Source: Verrucomicrobiota bacterium (GTDB lineage: Bacteria; Verrucomicrobiota; Verrucomicrobiia; Chthoniobacterales; SZAS-18). From it: 64,000 bases of DNA. The notes beneath the pieces are model-generated. The model had not been told where the DNA came from. It saw only the letters and a list, made by a program, of their open reading frames with translations, and made no database searches. The stretch lies in NCBI GenBank assembly GCA_019241085.1, contig JAFAXH010000124.1, positions 1 through 64,000 of the forward strand. Direction: 5' to 3'. Positions 16,889-25,399 of this stretch are shown here, piece after piece. Position 1 is the stretch's first letter. Each line of letters opens with the position of its first letter. The translations under genes and the position numbers were made by a program.

Positions 16889-17893
16889 TCAAAGCGCGAC
16901 GACCTTGATTTCGGCCTCCATCTCGCTGGCGACGGTGGCGTCGGAATAATAGCTGCCGAGGATCGGTGAGATATCCGCCGGCGTCAGGCCGACCGCGGTG
17001 GGCAGATGATGATGACTGCACAGCACGCCGTTCGTTGGGTCGAGTCCGACCCAACCGGCGCCGGGCAAATACACGTCGGTCCAAGCGTGCATCGCGGCGT
17101 CGGCTTTGCGCTCGGCGGCGGGGGTTTCAAATTCGCAGAGATAACCGCTGACCAAGCGCGCGGCGAGGCCGAGTTCGCGCAGGATCGCAGCCAGCAGCAC
17201 GGCGTAATCGCGGCACGCACCGATGCCTTGCGCCAGCGTCTCGGCGGGCGAACGGGCGCGGCCGGTGTCGCGGCGTTCGTAGCGCAGGTGCGCGCGAAAC
17301 GCGCTGGTGAGATCGACGAGCATGGCGATGGTTTGGGGCCGTTCGGCGCTGGGTTCAGGATGGAGCGACGGCGGTTGCCAAAAGGTGAGTTGCGGCAAAA
17401 GCGGAGTCTCGTGCCGGGTGCTCTCATGGTGTTCCGGCGACGCGAGAAATGGCGCGAGTTGACGCGCCTCGGCCGGCTCGTAGGCGAAGGGGAAATGGAT
17501 GGCGAAATTTTCCAACAAAAAATCGAACGGGTTGCGCTGCTCCAGCTCCAGTTCGGCGAGAAAATCAAAACGCAGGTCGCGACCGCGCTCGGGATAATTG
17601 CAACGCGCGATGGAGTTATCGAACAAGTCGCGCCGATGCCGCACCCGGCCGCCGGCGTTCGTTTTCAACTCGCAGCGCCGCAGCAGCCGGCCCGGCTCGG
17701 AGCGCGGGAAAAGCCGCACGAGATGCGGCGCGAAACCGACGGTGCGTTCGTAGCGATACAGCGTGTGGTGCTCGATACGCACCCGCAACGGACTGGCGGC
17801 GGTTGATGGCTCCGCGGCCGGCGGCGGCGCGTTTGTCGGTGGCTTGGTTTTCTTCAGACGAGTGGGCCGACTTTGCCGCGGAGCGACGCTCAT
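16889..17893 (-). CDS. Transglutaminase-like cysteine protease (DUF2126-linked)
   Basis: 334 residues from the ATG at 17893, chosen because it overlaps the stop of the DUF2147 gene as ATGA, while a longer frame would run through that gene. An N-terminal beta domain (about 35-140, RIEHHTLYRYER and HLVRLFPRSE) is followed by a transglutaminase core with the triad Cys227 (GACRDYAV), His269 (MHAWTDV) and Asp285 (GLDPTNG). Such enzymes hydrolyse or transfer amide bonds. A basic, Pro-rich stretch (8-30) precedes the fold. It is co-transcribed with the DUF2126 gene 21 bases downstream; the two are commonly fused in other bacteria. Confidence 0.9.
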   Translation of the reverse strand: MSVAPRQSRPTRLKKTKPPTNAPPPAAEPSTAASPLRVRIEHHTLYRYERTVGFAPHLVRLFPRSEPGRLLRRCELKTNAGGRVRHRRDLFDNSIARCNYPERGRDLRFDFLAELELEQRNPFDFLLENFAIHFPFAYEPAEARQLAPFLASPEHHESTRHETPLLPQLTFWQPPSLHPEPSAERPQTIAMLVDLTSAFRAHLRYERRDTGRARSPAETLAQGIGACRDYAVLLAAILRELGLAARLVSGYLCEFETPAAERKADAAMHAWTDVYLPGAGWVGLDPTNGVLCSHHHLPTAVGLTPADISPILGSYYSDATVASEMEAEIKVVAL

Positions 17894-18336
17894 TTTACCC
17901 GGGTCCAGATTTGCGTGCGACCGAGGGCGGAGATGCCGATGAAGCCGCGCACGCGGATGGTGTCTTTGTTTTCCAACTGCATGTAGCAGGAATACGTTTT
18001 GCCGGTTTTCGGATCGTAGATCGTGCCGTTTTCCCAACGGCCGTTGCCGGCGGGAGTGAAGCCGCGCATGAAGACCATGCCGAGGAGCGAGTCGCCGTGG
18101 CGGCTGGCGTCGGGATTGTGAATGTCGGTCTTCGGTTTGCCCTCGGGAGTGTTCGGCTGCGTGAGGCTGACGATCTTCGCGCCGAGCTTGCCGCCGCTGT
18201 CGAAAATCTCGAATTTCGCGTCGTCATTTTTCCACAAGCCGACCGGCGAGACGTTGCCGAGGTCCTCGGCGCGAGCGAGCAGCGCGGCGCAGCAGAGCAG
18301 GGTGAGCAACGGGAGAAGGCGCAGGAGAGTTTTCAT
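17890..18336 (-). CDS. Secreted DUF2147 family protein
   Basis: 148 residues with a signal peptide (1-23, ending ALLARA). The mature part has the DUF2147 pattern: VGLWKNDDAKFEIFDSGGKL, a central LLGMVFMRGF, then WENGTIYDPKTGKTYSCYM and a C-terminal LRVRGFIG-like strand (here IRVRGFIGIS) ending in IWTRVK. The family forms small periplasmic lipocalin-like beta barrels of unknown ligand. It overlaps the transglutaminase gene by 4 bases (ATGA), so here it belongs to the transglutaminase cluster, an uncommon neighbour for it. Confidence 0.88.
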   Translation of the reverse strand: MKTLLRLLPLLTLLCCAALLARAEDLGNVSPVGLWKNDDAKFEIFDSGGKLGAKIVSLTQPNTPEGKPKTDIHNPDASRHGDSLLGMVFMRGFTPAGNGRWENGTIYDPKTGKTYSCYMQLENKDTIRVRGFIGISALGRTQIWTRVK

Positions 18337-18427
18337 GGTTTTGTGACGGCGGGAATTTTTTGGGGGAAATCAGCCGCGGAACATTCAAGCGTGGGCAGGC
18401 CGGCGGTTCAAGGCGCAATCAGAAGGC

Positions 18428-19390
18428 TTAGGACGGCGGAGGTTTTGTTGCCGCCGGCTCGCTCGCGCCATTTGTCGCCGCGCGGAGGCTGCGGGCTTCC
18501 TTGCGGCGCATGAAAACTTTCACCTTCATGTTCTGTTTGCCCGAGCCTTTGAACGTGCCGCGCACCGGCGTGGTGTCGCGAAAATCGCGGCCACGCGCGA
18601 CGGTCACGTGGCGTTCGCCGCACCATTGGTCATTCGTCGGATCGAGCGCGACCCATGTCATGCCGGGCACCATGACCTCGACCCACGCGTGCGTCGCGAT
18701 GGCGCCGACGAGCGTGCGGCTGGAGCCGCGTCCAAGCAACTCGTTGTCGGCGCTGGCGCTCGGCGGCGCGACGGCCTCGATGTAGCCGCAGACGTAGCGC
18801 GCCGGCAGGCCGGCGGTGCGCAGGACGCTGAGCATGATGTGCGCGAAATCCTGGCAGACGCCTTTTTTGTTTTTCCAAATCTCGTGCAGCGGCGTGGAGT
18901 TGCTCGTCACGCCCGAAACATATTTGAACTGCGTGTAGATCGCGTGATTGAGCGCTTCCAGCGCGGGGCCGACGGCATCCTTGCCGCGCAGATAACGCCG
19001 CGCCCACTGGATGGCTTCGCGGCCGGTGAGCACGGTGTCGGTCGGCTGCACGTAATCGAAAATCTCCGTCAAAGCGCCGACGAAAATCTGGCGCGCCTCC
19101 TCGATGCTGATCTCCAGCGCGGCGGCCGGCCGCTCGATGGGTGCGGTGCGGATTTCGACCTTGCTCGTGATGGTCAGCGAGCGGTGCCGGTAGGGCAGGG
19201 AAAAGAACTCGACGTGATTGCCAAAAAAATCGCGATAACTGGATGTCTTCACCACCGGGTCGATGCTCAGCCGGCGCCGACCCACGGTCTGCGTCGGCAA
19301 GTCGGGTGGCCGGAGGCGGGTCTCCAGATACGCCTCGGCCGCGGCGTTGGCGTAAGTGTAATCGGTGACGTGCGTGATCTCGAAATCCAT
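18428..19390 (-). CDS. Transglutaminase-like protease of the ATP-grasp/Alpha-E cluster
   Basis: 320 residues. An N-terminal beta domain with the typical opening FEITHVTDYTY and RLRPPDLPTQ is followed by a transglutaminase core with Cys179 (KGVCQDFAH), His234 (ATHAWVEV) and Asp250 (ALDPTNDQW). A basic, low-complexity tail starts near 295. It lies 24 bases downstream of the ATP-grasp/Alpha-E gene, the standard order of this cluster. The predicted role is to cleave or exchange a peptide bond made by the ATP-grasp partner; no substrate is known. No signal peptide is seen, so it acts in the cytoplasm. Confidence 0.92.
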   Translation of the reverse strand: MDFEITHVTDYTYANAAAEAYLETRLRPPDLPTQTVGRRRLSIDPVVKTSSYRDFFGNHVEFFSLPYRHRSLTITSKVEIRTAPIERPAAALEISIEEARQIFVGALTEIFDYVQPTDTVLTGREAIQWARRYLRGKDAVGPALEALNHAIYTQFKYVSGVTSNSTPLHEIWKNKKGVCQDFAHIMLSVLRTAGLPARYVCGYIEAVAPPSASADNELLGRGSSRTLVGAIATHAWVEVMVPGMTWVALDPTNDQWCGERHVTVARGRDFRDTTPVRGTFKGSGKQNMKVKVFMRRKEARSLRAATNGASEPAATKPPPS

Positions 19391-19414
19391 GAGGAATTTT
19401 CCGTCGCACGAGAA

Positions 19415-22237
19415 TTAAAACCCGTGCTGAAAACCATGCAGATAGAGCTGCGGCGGTGAGGAGAGTTGCGCCTGGTGATTGAGAAAGCAATCGGCGATGA
19501 CGTTGTGCAAATCCATGGTCGCGCTCAACGCCTGGTTGAGTTGTTCCTGGAGTTGCGAACGGGTCTCTCCCGGCGTGGTGACTGCCGGCGAGAGGGATTC
19601 CACGTCGAGCGGCGATAGCGGCGGAGCTTGTTCCGCCTCCGCGACGATGAGTTCCGGATCGGACGATGGTTCGAAAAATTGCGTCCAGTTCAATCGCCGC
19701 AACCGCTCGGCCAGCGCCTCCGTGGCCGCCAGCGGACGCTGCGTCACCGCGGCCGGGTCGCCGGGACAACTGGCGCGCAGGGCGTCGGCGCACTTTTCCA
19801 CGCAGTGCAGCACGCTGCGCGGCGCGTCGGGATGTTGAAAGAGCAATTGCACGATGGGCAGCGGCTCGGCGCGAATCTGGAACACGCGCCGATAAACGTC
19901 GCGCGTGCCGAGCAGCCGCAGGAAAGCGGACAGCTCGATCTCGAGGTCGTGCGCGCTTGGCGCGGAGACTCCAGGTTTGACCCGGCTGCTGGGCACCGGT
20001 GCGAGCGGGCTGGGCATCGCCTGGAGCGCGGTCGGCACGACCGTGAGCGCGCGCGAGCAGGCGAGGACGGCATTGGCCGTGATGATGGCGCGCTCGAGCT
20101 GCTGCCCGAGCACGCAAAAGCGCCAGCCGTCGTCTTCCAGCATCGAGCTGGCGGCGAGGCCGTAAAATTGCGCGATGGAACGCGTCGTCAGCTCGGAGAG
20201 CTTGCGCGTGACCCGGACGCAAACTTCTTCCGAAACCGTTTGAAAAAATGGCTGCCGGGCAAAGGCGCTGCGCAGTCCGCTGAGCGCACTCCACGCCTCG
20301 GGGCTGAGCGTGTCCTGAATGGTCTCGGCGTTGTTGAGCGAGCGTCGCAGCACGTTGACGAGCGCGCCGGTCTCGGTCGGTTCGAGCACCAGGCGATACC
20401 GGTCGCGCGGCGTCGAGATCGAGCGGCGCGGACTGGCGTCGAGGTGCGGCAGGAGCCGGTTCCACATCGGCCGGTAGAGCCGGCGTTCGGCGGCGTTGAG
20501 TTCCTCGGTTTCGAGGGTTTCGACGACGCCGATGATGTAGGCGAGATGGTTGGCGCGCTCCAGATAACGGCCCAGCCAGTAGAGGGACTCCGCCGAGCGC
20601 GAGGTGACGCGCCGCGGGATGGGCCGCAGCTCGTGCCAGCGGCGCGGGCGGATGGCGGCAGCCAGCACACCGTGATGATCCGGCCCGGCCGGCGACGCGG
20701 GCGAAGCCTCGCCGTTGCGCGTCGTGATTTCCGCCGCCGGGCCTTCGGCGAAAACCCACGTGTCCTTCGTGCCGCCATCCAGCCCGGCGGCGGTAAAAAG
20801 ACTGCCCTCGGGCGCGATGCGGGTGAGCGCGCCCGGAAAGACCTCGAAATCGTCGTCGCGCCGCAGCGCGTAAACGATGTGATCCAGCCGCCGCGTCACC
20901 GGCCGGCCGCGCTCGAAGCACACGGTCTCGGCGCCCTGGTTGATCGGCTGCGCGACGAAACAGTGCGGCGCGCGGCGGACTTCCTGGCGCAACGCGGCCT
21001 CTTCCGACGGCGTCGGCACGGTGCCGCGGCGGCTGCCGAGCAGGCGTTCGCCGAGCAGCGGCAGCACGCGGAAATTGGCGAGGTCGCCGAGGACCATTTC
21101 CCGCGCGTCGAGATCGCCCATCCAGTGGGTTGGCATCGTCGGCAGGATGGGATTCTCGTTCAAATAAAACCGGATGATCTTCGGCGCGAAGGCGAGAAAG
21201 GAACGGTCGTCGGCGAGTTGCGCGCCGAGGCCATTGACGAGCGCGACCGTCTGCTGCCGCAGGCAATGCACGAGGCCCGAGACGCCGTAGCTGGACCCGC
21301 GCTCGAGCACGAGCGGATCAAGGAGGCCGTCGGCGACGCGGTTGAAAATGACGTGGACGCGCTCCAGGCCGGAGATGGTTTTCAGATAAATGCAATCGTC
21401 GAGCACGAGCAGGTCGCCGCCTTGCACGAGCGGGATGCCCATGCGGCGCGCGAGAAAACCGTGCTCGGGATAGAACGGACTGCTCGGTCCGGGCGACAGC
21501 AGGACGATGAGCGGCTCGCCGGTAAGTCCCAGCGCGGCGGGGCCGTCTTGATGGTCGGCGAGGTCGGTGGCAGCGAGGCGCAACGTGTCGAGAATGGCGG
21601 TCGGCGTCTCCGCGATGGACGACACCGGCTGGTCGCGAAACAGCTCCGGTGCGACGCGCGCGAGCACGCGCCGGTTTTGCACCATGCAGGATGCGCCGTT
21701 GGCCTGTGCGAAATGGTGGCTCGATACTTCCAGCCGGCCATGCACGTTGCGTTTCAAACACAGCGCGCCGACGTGCAGATACGCGTTGAGCGGCGGGCGC
21801 AGGCCGACGGCGGGTTTTTGAAACGCCGGACTGCCGAGCACCGGCGGGATGGGAATGGCTTGCCGGTGGAGGATTTCGCGCGGGCCGTGCAGGTCGTGCA
21901 GGAAACACTCGAACGCCCGCAGCCGCTGGCGCACGCCGCGCGCGATGAACTGCCATTCTGCTTCGGCAAAAACGTGCGGCAGCAAATCGCAAAACCACGG
22001 CTTCTGTTGCGAAAAAGGCCGGTCGCGCGCGAGGTCGAAGGACACGCCCAACTCGCGCATCGTCGCCTCTAGGCGTTCGTCCAGGCTGCGCAATTCGCTG
22101 AGAGGCAGCGCGCGGAGCCGGTGGAGCAGCGTTGCGTAAGCGGCGCGTGGATTTCCTTGGCCGTCAAACACTTCGCTCCAAGCCGGCGGATTCCCTGGGC
22201 GGCGGCCGTGCGCGCTGCCTGCTTCCTTTAATCTCAC
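19415..22237 (-). CDS. Circularly permuted ATP-grasp ligase fused to Alpha-E domain
   Basis: 940 residues. About 40-500 is a circularly permuted ATP-grasp (COG2308 type): FDLARDRPFSQQKPWFCDLLP, LLSPGPSSPFYPEHGFLARRMG, GGDLLVLDDCIYLKT, then GTVPTPSEE, FVAQPINQGAETV and GSLFTAAGLDGGTKDTWVF. About 540-930 is the helical Alpha-E domain (SAESLYWLGRYLERANHLAYI, then helices with LGQQLERAIITANAV). In many genomes these are two neighbouring genes; here they are fused. ATP-grasp enzymes ligate amino groups to carboxylates, so the cluster is predicted to build a peptide-like tag handled by the transglutaminases. It is the first gene of the minus-strand cluster. Confidence 0.92.
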   Translation of the reverse strand: MRLKEAGSAHGRRPGNPPAWSEVFDGQGNPRAAYATLLHRLRALPLSELRSLDERLEATMRELGVSFDLARDRPFSQQKPWFCDLLPHVFAEAEWQFIARGVRQRLRAFECFLHDLHGPREILHRQAIPIPPVLGSPAFQKPAVGLRPPLNAYLHVGALCLKRNVHGRLEVSSHHFAQANGASCMVQNRRVLARVAPELFRDQPVSSIAETPTAILDTLRLAATDLADHQDGPAALGLTGEPLIVLLSPGPSSPFYPEHGFLARRMGIPLVQGGDLLVLDDCIYLKTISGLERVHVIFNRVADGLLDPLVLERGSSYGVSGLVHCLRQQTVALVNGLGAQLADDRSFLAFAPKIIRFYLNENPILPTMPTHWMGDLDAREMVLGDLANFRVLPLLGERLLGSRRGTVPTPSEEAALRQEVRRAPHCFVAQPINQGAETVCFERGRPVTRRLDHIVYALRRDDDFEVFPGALTRIAPEGSLFTAAGLDGGTKDTWVFAEGPAAEITTRNGEASPASPAGPDHHGVLAAAIRPRRWHELRPIPRRVTSRSAESLYWLGRYLERANHLAYIIGVVETLETEELNAAERRLYRPMWNRLLPHLDASPRRSISTPRDRYRLVLEPTETGALVNVLRRSLNNAETIQDTLSPEAWSALSGLRSAFARQPFFQTVSEEVCVRVTRKLSELTTRSIAQFYGLAASSMLEDDGWRFCVLGQQLERAIITANAVLACSRALTVVPTALQAMPSPLAPVPSSRVKPGVSAPSAHDLEIELSAFLRLLGTRDVYRRVFQIRAEPLPIVQLLFQHPDAPRSVLHCVEKCADALRASCPGDPAAVTQRPLAATEALAERLRRLNWTQFFEPSSDPELIVAEAEQAPPLSPLDVESLSPAVTTPGETRSQLQEQLNQALSATMDLHNVIADCFLNHQAQLSSPPQLYLHGFQHGF

Positions 22238-22283
22238 GACTTGAGCCTTCTCACGCTGGTAGCCGAATGGTCAAGGGCAATCG

Positions 22284-22303
22284 GGCTGAACATTTGTTCA
22301 GCC
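22284..22303. promoter_or_regulatory. Perfect 8-bp inverted repeat upstream of the ATP-grasp operon
   Basis: GGCTGAAC and GTTCAGCC flank ATTT, 46 bases before the ATP-grasp start. The core GAAC-N4-GTTC resembles the Gram-positive type SOS box. A LexA gene is present in the window, but no such site lies before lexA itself. It could be an operator or an RNA hairpin. Confidence 0.4.
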
Positions 22304-22404
22304 TAATCGTAATCGTAATCTTAATCCTAGTCCTTTTGCGCTCGCGGCGCGCTGCCCTCGCCTCCGGCGGCAGAGATTAAGATTGGAATTACGATTAAGA
22401 TTAA
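22304..22404. repeat. Inverted hexamer-type repeats (AATCGT/AATCTT) between two operons
   Basis: The left arm carries TAATCGTAAT (22304-22313) and TAATCTTAATC (22316-22326). The right arm carries ATTACGATTA (22388-22397) and GATTAAGATTA (22393-22403). These are exact inverted copies around a GC-rich spacer. The AT-rich arms stand out from the GC-rich surroundings. Confidence 0.7.
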
Positions 22405-22438
22405 GCTGCGGAGGGTGGAGCGTGAAAAAATTTAGGGT

Positions 22439-22466
22439 TTGACACACCTCGCGCCACTCATAGGTT
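22439..22466 (+). promoter_or_regulatory. Probable sigma-70-type promoter of rplM-rpsI
   Basis: TTGACA at 22439-22444 is a perfect -35. After 16 bases, TAGGTT (22461-22466) is a weak -10. This leaves a leader of about 60 bases before rplM, room for autoregulation. Confidence 0.5.
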
Positions 22467-22535
22467 GTCCGTCTTTCCCTAAATGCCTCGACTGCGGGTC
22501 GCTGGCGTGGGTTTTCCTACTTTTTCCCTTTCGTC

Positions 22536-22967
22536 ATGAACACGTTTTCCGCCAAAGCCGAGCAGGTCGAGCGCCAGTGGTGGCTCATTGATGCCAAAAA
22601 TGTCCCGCTCGGGCGCGTGGCCGAGCGCGCCGCGGTGCTGATGCGCGGCAAGCACAAGCCGATTTTCACGCCGCACGTCGATACTGGCGACTTCGTCGTA
22701 GTCATCAACGCCGAGCAGGTGAAGCTCACGGGCAAGAAGGAAACCGACAAAGTTTACACCAGCTTTTCCGGCTTCATCGGCGGGCACAAAAGCGAGAACG
22801 TGAAAGGCCGTCGTGGCCGGCATCCCGAGCTGCTTATCGAGCGCGCCGTGCGCGGCATGATCCCGCACAATCGTCTCGGCCGGCAGGTTTACACGAAGCT
22901 CAAAGTCTATGCCGGCGCCGAGCACCCGCACACGGCCCAGCAGCCGAAGCCGCTGACGCTCGACTAA
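22536..22967 (+). CDS. rplM: 50S ribosomal protein L13
   Basis: 143 residues, the normal length. Hallmarks: WWLIDAKNVPLGRVAERAA near the start, GKHKPIFTPHVDTGDFVVVIN, and RGMIPHNRLGRQVYTKLKVYAG near the end. L13 is an early-binding protein of the large subunit contacting 23S rRNA. The pairing with rpsI 47 bases downstream is the near-universal bacterial operon. No Shine-Dalgarno sequence precedes the ATG. Confidence 0.98.
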   Translation: MNTFSAKAEQVERQWWLIDAKNVPLGRVAERAAVLMRGKHKPIFTPHVDTGDFVVVINAEQVKLTGKKETDKVYTSFSGFIGGHKSENVKGRRGRHPELLIERAVRGMIPHNRLGRQVYTKLKVYAGAEHPHTAQQPKPLTLD

Positions 22968-23014
22968 GCTGGAATCAGCCCAACCGAACAACGTTTTTTC
23001 ATTTTAACCTAATC

Positions 23015-23410
23015 ATGGAAGCCAAACAGGAATTTGTCGCCACGGGTCGTCGCAAGAACGCGGTGGCTTGCGTCCGCCTCTCGGCCGGCACCGGCAAGAT
23101 CGAAATCAACGGCCGCGACTTCGAGGAATATTTCCCGACCGTGTCGCTCCAGACCGTTGTCCGCAAACCGTTCGAGACCGTCAGCGCCGTCAAGAACTAC
23201 GACGCGCACATCAAGGCCACTGGCGGCGGGAAAAATGGTCAGGCCGGCGCGGTGCGCATGGCGGTGTCGCGCGCGCTGATTCAAGCGGACGAAACGCTGC
23301 GTCCCGCGTTGAAAGCCGAAGGGCTGCTCACGCGCGATCCGCGGATGAAGGAGCGCAAAAAGAGCGGCCAGCCCGGCGCGCGCAAACGCTTCCAGTTCTC
23401 CAAGCGCTAG
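23015..23410 (+). CDS. rpsI: 30S ribosomal protein S9
   Basis: 131 residues. Motifs: TGRRKNAVACVRL, INGRDFEEYFP, GGKNGQAGAVRMAVSRAL, LLTRDPRMKERKKSG and the basic C-terminal tail ending KRFQFSKR, whose last Lys-Arg reaches the P-site tRNA anticodon stem. It follows rplM in the standard order. A paired-palindrome repeat (23454) lies just after it. Confidence 0.98.
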   Translation: MEAKQEFVATGRRKNAVACVRLSAGTGKIEINGRDFEEYFPTVSLQTVVRKPFETVSAVKNYDAHIKATGGGKNGQAGAVRMAVSRALIQADETLRPALKAEGLLTRDPRMKERKKSGQPGARKRFQFSKR

Positions 23411-23453
23411 GCCGCGAGCGCGTAGTCAGCGCTTGCGTCGCTTCCTTGCGCGC

Positions 23454-23564
23454 AGGCAGGGACGGCTCGCCGAGCTATCCCGTTTTTTGTTCGTCTGTTT
23501 CTGGCTCGCACGCGCACTAAGCCAAAAAGCAAAATCACGGACGCCTCGGCGAGGCATCCCTACC
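23454..23564. repeat. Paired-palindrome (BIME/REP-like) element, copy 1
   Basis: The left unit GGCAGGGACGGCTCGCCGAG (23455 on, to 23481) and the right unit GGACGCCTCGGCGAGGCATC with CCTACC (to 23564) are palindromic and face each other, separated by about 55 bases. The same GGYAGGGACG...CGTCCCTRCC design recurs at 34667 and 43026. It sits after rpsI and before an unrelated permease. Confidence 0.7.
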
Positions 23565-23633
23565 TGAAGCAGGCGCGCGGAAGACGCCGGCTTCCATTGA
23601 CACTCCCAACGGCTTGGCGGATGGACGGCAGCG

Positions 23634-24389
23634 ATGGGTGCTCACTTGCTGCTGGTGCTGGCCGGTTTCGTCGCCGGAGTGATGAACGCAGTCGCCGGCG
23701 GCGGGTCGTTCGCGACGTTTCCCGCGCTCGTTTACACCGGCGTGCCGTCGATCATCGCGAATGCTTCGAGCACCGTCGCGTTGTTTCCCGGCGCGTTCGC
23801 CAGCGCGTGGGGTTATCGCGACGATTTTCGACGTTTTGAAACCGTCAGTTTTCCCGTGCTGCTGAGCGTCAGCCTCCTGGGCGGATTGGTCGGCGCGCTG
23901 CTGCTTTTGTTCACGCCGCAAAGCTCGTTCGACCAAGTCATTCCCTGGCTGTTGCTGTTGGCGACGATCATCTTCGCCTTCGGCCCGCGGCTCGCGCCGT
24001 TGCTGCAACGCGTGTTCCGCATCGGGCCGCGATCGCTGTTGTGCGCGCAGTTTATCGTGGCCATTTACGGCGGCTATTTCGGCGGTGCGGTCGGCCTGAT
24101 GATGCTCGCGCTGTGGGCGATCTTTGGCTTGCACGATCTGCGCGCGTTGAACGCCACGCGGGTTGTCCTCGTCGGTTCACTCAACGCCGTGGCGGTCGTC
24201 TGCTTTGTCCTGGCGGGCAAGATTTGGTGGACGCAGACCGGCCTCATGCTTGTCGCCGCGGTGGCCGGCGGCTACCTCGGCGCGCGTGTGGCGCGAAAGC
24301 TCAACCCGCAATATCTGCGGGTGGCGATCACGGCGTTGAACATTCTCGTAACCACGGTTTTTTTCCTGCGCGCCTATCACGGCGGCTGA
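23634..24389 (+). CDS. TauE/SafE family membrane permease
   Basis: 251 residues, almost wholly hydrophobic with about seven to eight membrane helices. The family's N-terminal motif is present: VAGVMNAVAGGGSFATFP (14-31), with the repeat half later as GGYFGGAVGLMMLALWAI. The family exports or takes up small sulfur-containing or organic anions (sulfite, sulfoacetate, taurine products). No neighbour hints at the substrate. It ends 6 bases before the convergent nucleotidyltransferase gene. Confidence 0.9.
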   Translation: MGAHLLLVLAGFVAGVMNAVAGGGSFATFPALVYTGVPSIIANASSTVALFPGAFASAWGYRDDFRRFETVSFPVLLSVSLLGGLVGALLLLFTPQSSFDQVIPWLLLLATIIFAFGPRLAPLLQRVFRIGPRSLLCAQFIVAIYGGYFGGAVGLMMLALWAIFGLHDLRALNATRVVLVGSLNAVAVVCFVLAGKIWWTQTGLMLVAAVAGGYLGARVARKLNPQYLRVAITALNILVTTVFFLRAYHGG

Positions 24390-24395
24390 CGGCGG

Positions 24396-25148
24396 CTAAT
24401 TTTGGAATTGCTTAAAGATTCCGTTGGCTTCTTCCAGCGTCTCCTTTGAGCCAATGTCGAACCAAGTGCCTTGCACCGGATACGTGTGCACCGGCAGCCG
24501 TTTGTAGAGCCATTGGATGAAGCGGCCGGGCTGGTCCGGGTTGTTGCCCTCGGCGAGATAGGTCTTGAACATAGGCACCGTGGTTTTTGCAAACCAATAG
24601 AGCGCGATGCCCGTGACGGTGCCGGTGGGCTGCGCCGGCTTTTCTTCAAAGGCCGTGACCCGGCCGTCGCCGTCGAGCGTGAGGTTGTTGTATTTTTTAA
24701 TTGCCTCCAAATCCTGCACGTCATACGTGCCGAGCACGGCCGCGCGGCCCGCGGTAGCTTCGGCGAAACCAGCCAGCGGCTGGCTGAAAAGGTTGTCGCC
24801 GGCCACGACGAGCAGATCGTCCGTGGCCAACTGCGCGCGGTCGATCACGAGGTTGATGTCGCCGATGGCGCCGAGCTTGTCGGCGTCGCTGGTTGAGCCG
24901 TCGTCGATGATGGTGAATGTGCGGCCCGGATGCCGTTGCGCGTAGCCGTCGGCCCAGGTCTGGAAATCTGCCGCGAACTTGTGGTTGGTCACGATGAACA
25001 CCGTGCGGATGCCAGGCACGGGCGCGAGGTTGTCGAGCACCCATTCGAGCATCGGCTTGCCGGCGACTTCGAGCAACGGCTTGGCTCGCGTGAGCGTGAG
25101 GGGATAAAGGCGGGTGGCGTAGCCGGCGGCGAGGATGATGACGTTCAT
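24396..25148 (-). CDS. NDP-sugar pyrophosphorylase / nucleotidyltransferase
   Basis: 250 residues from the ATG at 25148, which opens the fold directly (MNVIILAAGYATRLYPLT); a longer frame to 25268 would add 40 unlikely residues. Motifs are LAAGxATRL with KPLLEVAGKPMLEW (signature of sugar-1-phosphate nucleotidyltransferases), VVAGDNLF (metal/NTP site) and VTAFEEKP. They fit enzymes making dTDP-, UDP- or GDP-sugars from sugar-1-phosphates; the exact sugar cannot be told. The length is short compared with RmlA (about 290). It is monocistronic and divergent from lexA. Confidence 0.9.
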   Translation of the reverse strand: MNVIILAAGYATRLYPLTLTRAKPLLEVAGKPMLEWVLDNLAPVPGIRTVFIVTNHKFAADFQTWADGYAQRHPGRTFTIIDDGSTSDADKLGAIGDINLVIDRAQLATDDLLVVAGDNLFSQPLAGFAEATAGRAAVLGTYDVQDLEAIKKYNNLTLDGDGRVTAFEEKPAQPTGTVTGIALYWFAKTTVPMFKTYLAEGNNPDQPGRFIQWLYKRLPVHTYPVQGTWFDIGSKETLEEANGIFKQFQN

Positions 25149-25226
25149 GCAAAAGGAGGATGACAGGAAGGAATGCTGCGGACGCGACTTCGGGGAAAAC
25201 GCAAGGCGCGGGCGGGCCAGCTTGTA

Positions 25227-25250
25227 TGCCCGTCCCCGGCAGGACGGGCA
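25227..25250. terminator. GC-rich perfect 9-bp hairpin between nucleotidyltransferase and lexA
   Basis: TGCCCGTCC and GGACGGGCA enclose CCGGCA. As this is between divergent starts it is unlikely to be a true terminator; it is similar in style to the dispersed palindromes and may be a single REP-like unit. Confidence 0.35.
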
Positions 25251-25399
25251 AGGAAAATGTTGCCTCAAAAAGTCGTTGCAGTGAAGGTTGTAAGGCGTGA
25301 CCGAAACTGCTAGGATTGTATCAGGAAAACGTGCCAGGTCTTTGCCTTTGAGCGCTGTTTTCTTCCATCAGTAACCAGCTTCACCACCATCTTTTCACC

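Noticed and set aside
18630-21266. 878-codon minus-strand frame
   Set aside because: It overlaps the transglutaminase and ATP-grasp genes in another frame, and is Arg/Ala/Pro-rich without motifs.
19628-22072. 814-codon plus-strand frame
   Set aside because: It lies antisense to the ATP-grasp/Alpha-E gene, whose protein has clear motifs; high GC keeps the opposite frame open.
25260-25399. LexA operator before lexA
   Set aside because: No convincing palindrome of a known LexA type could be read.
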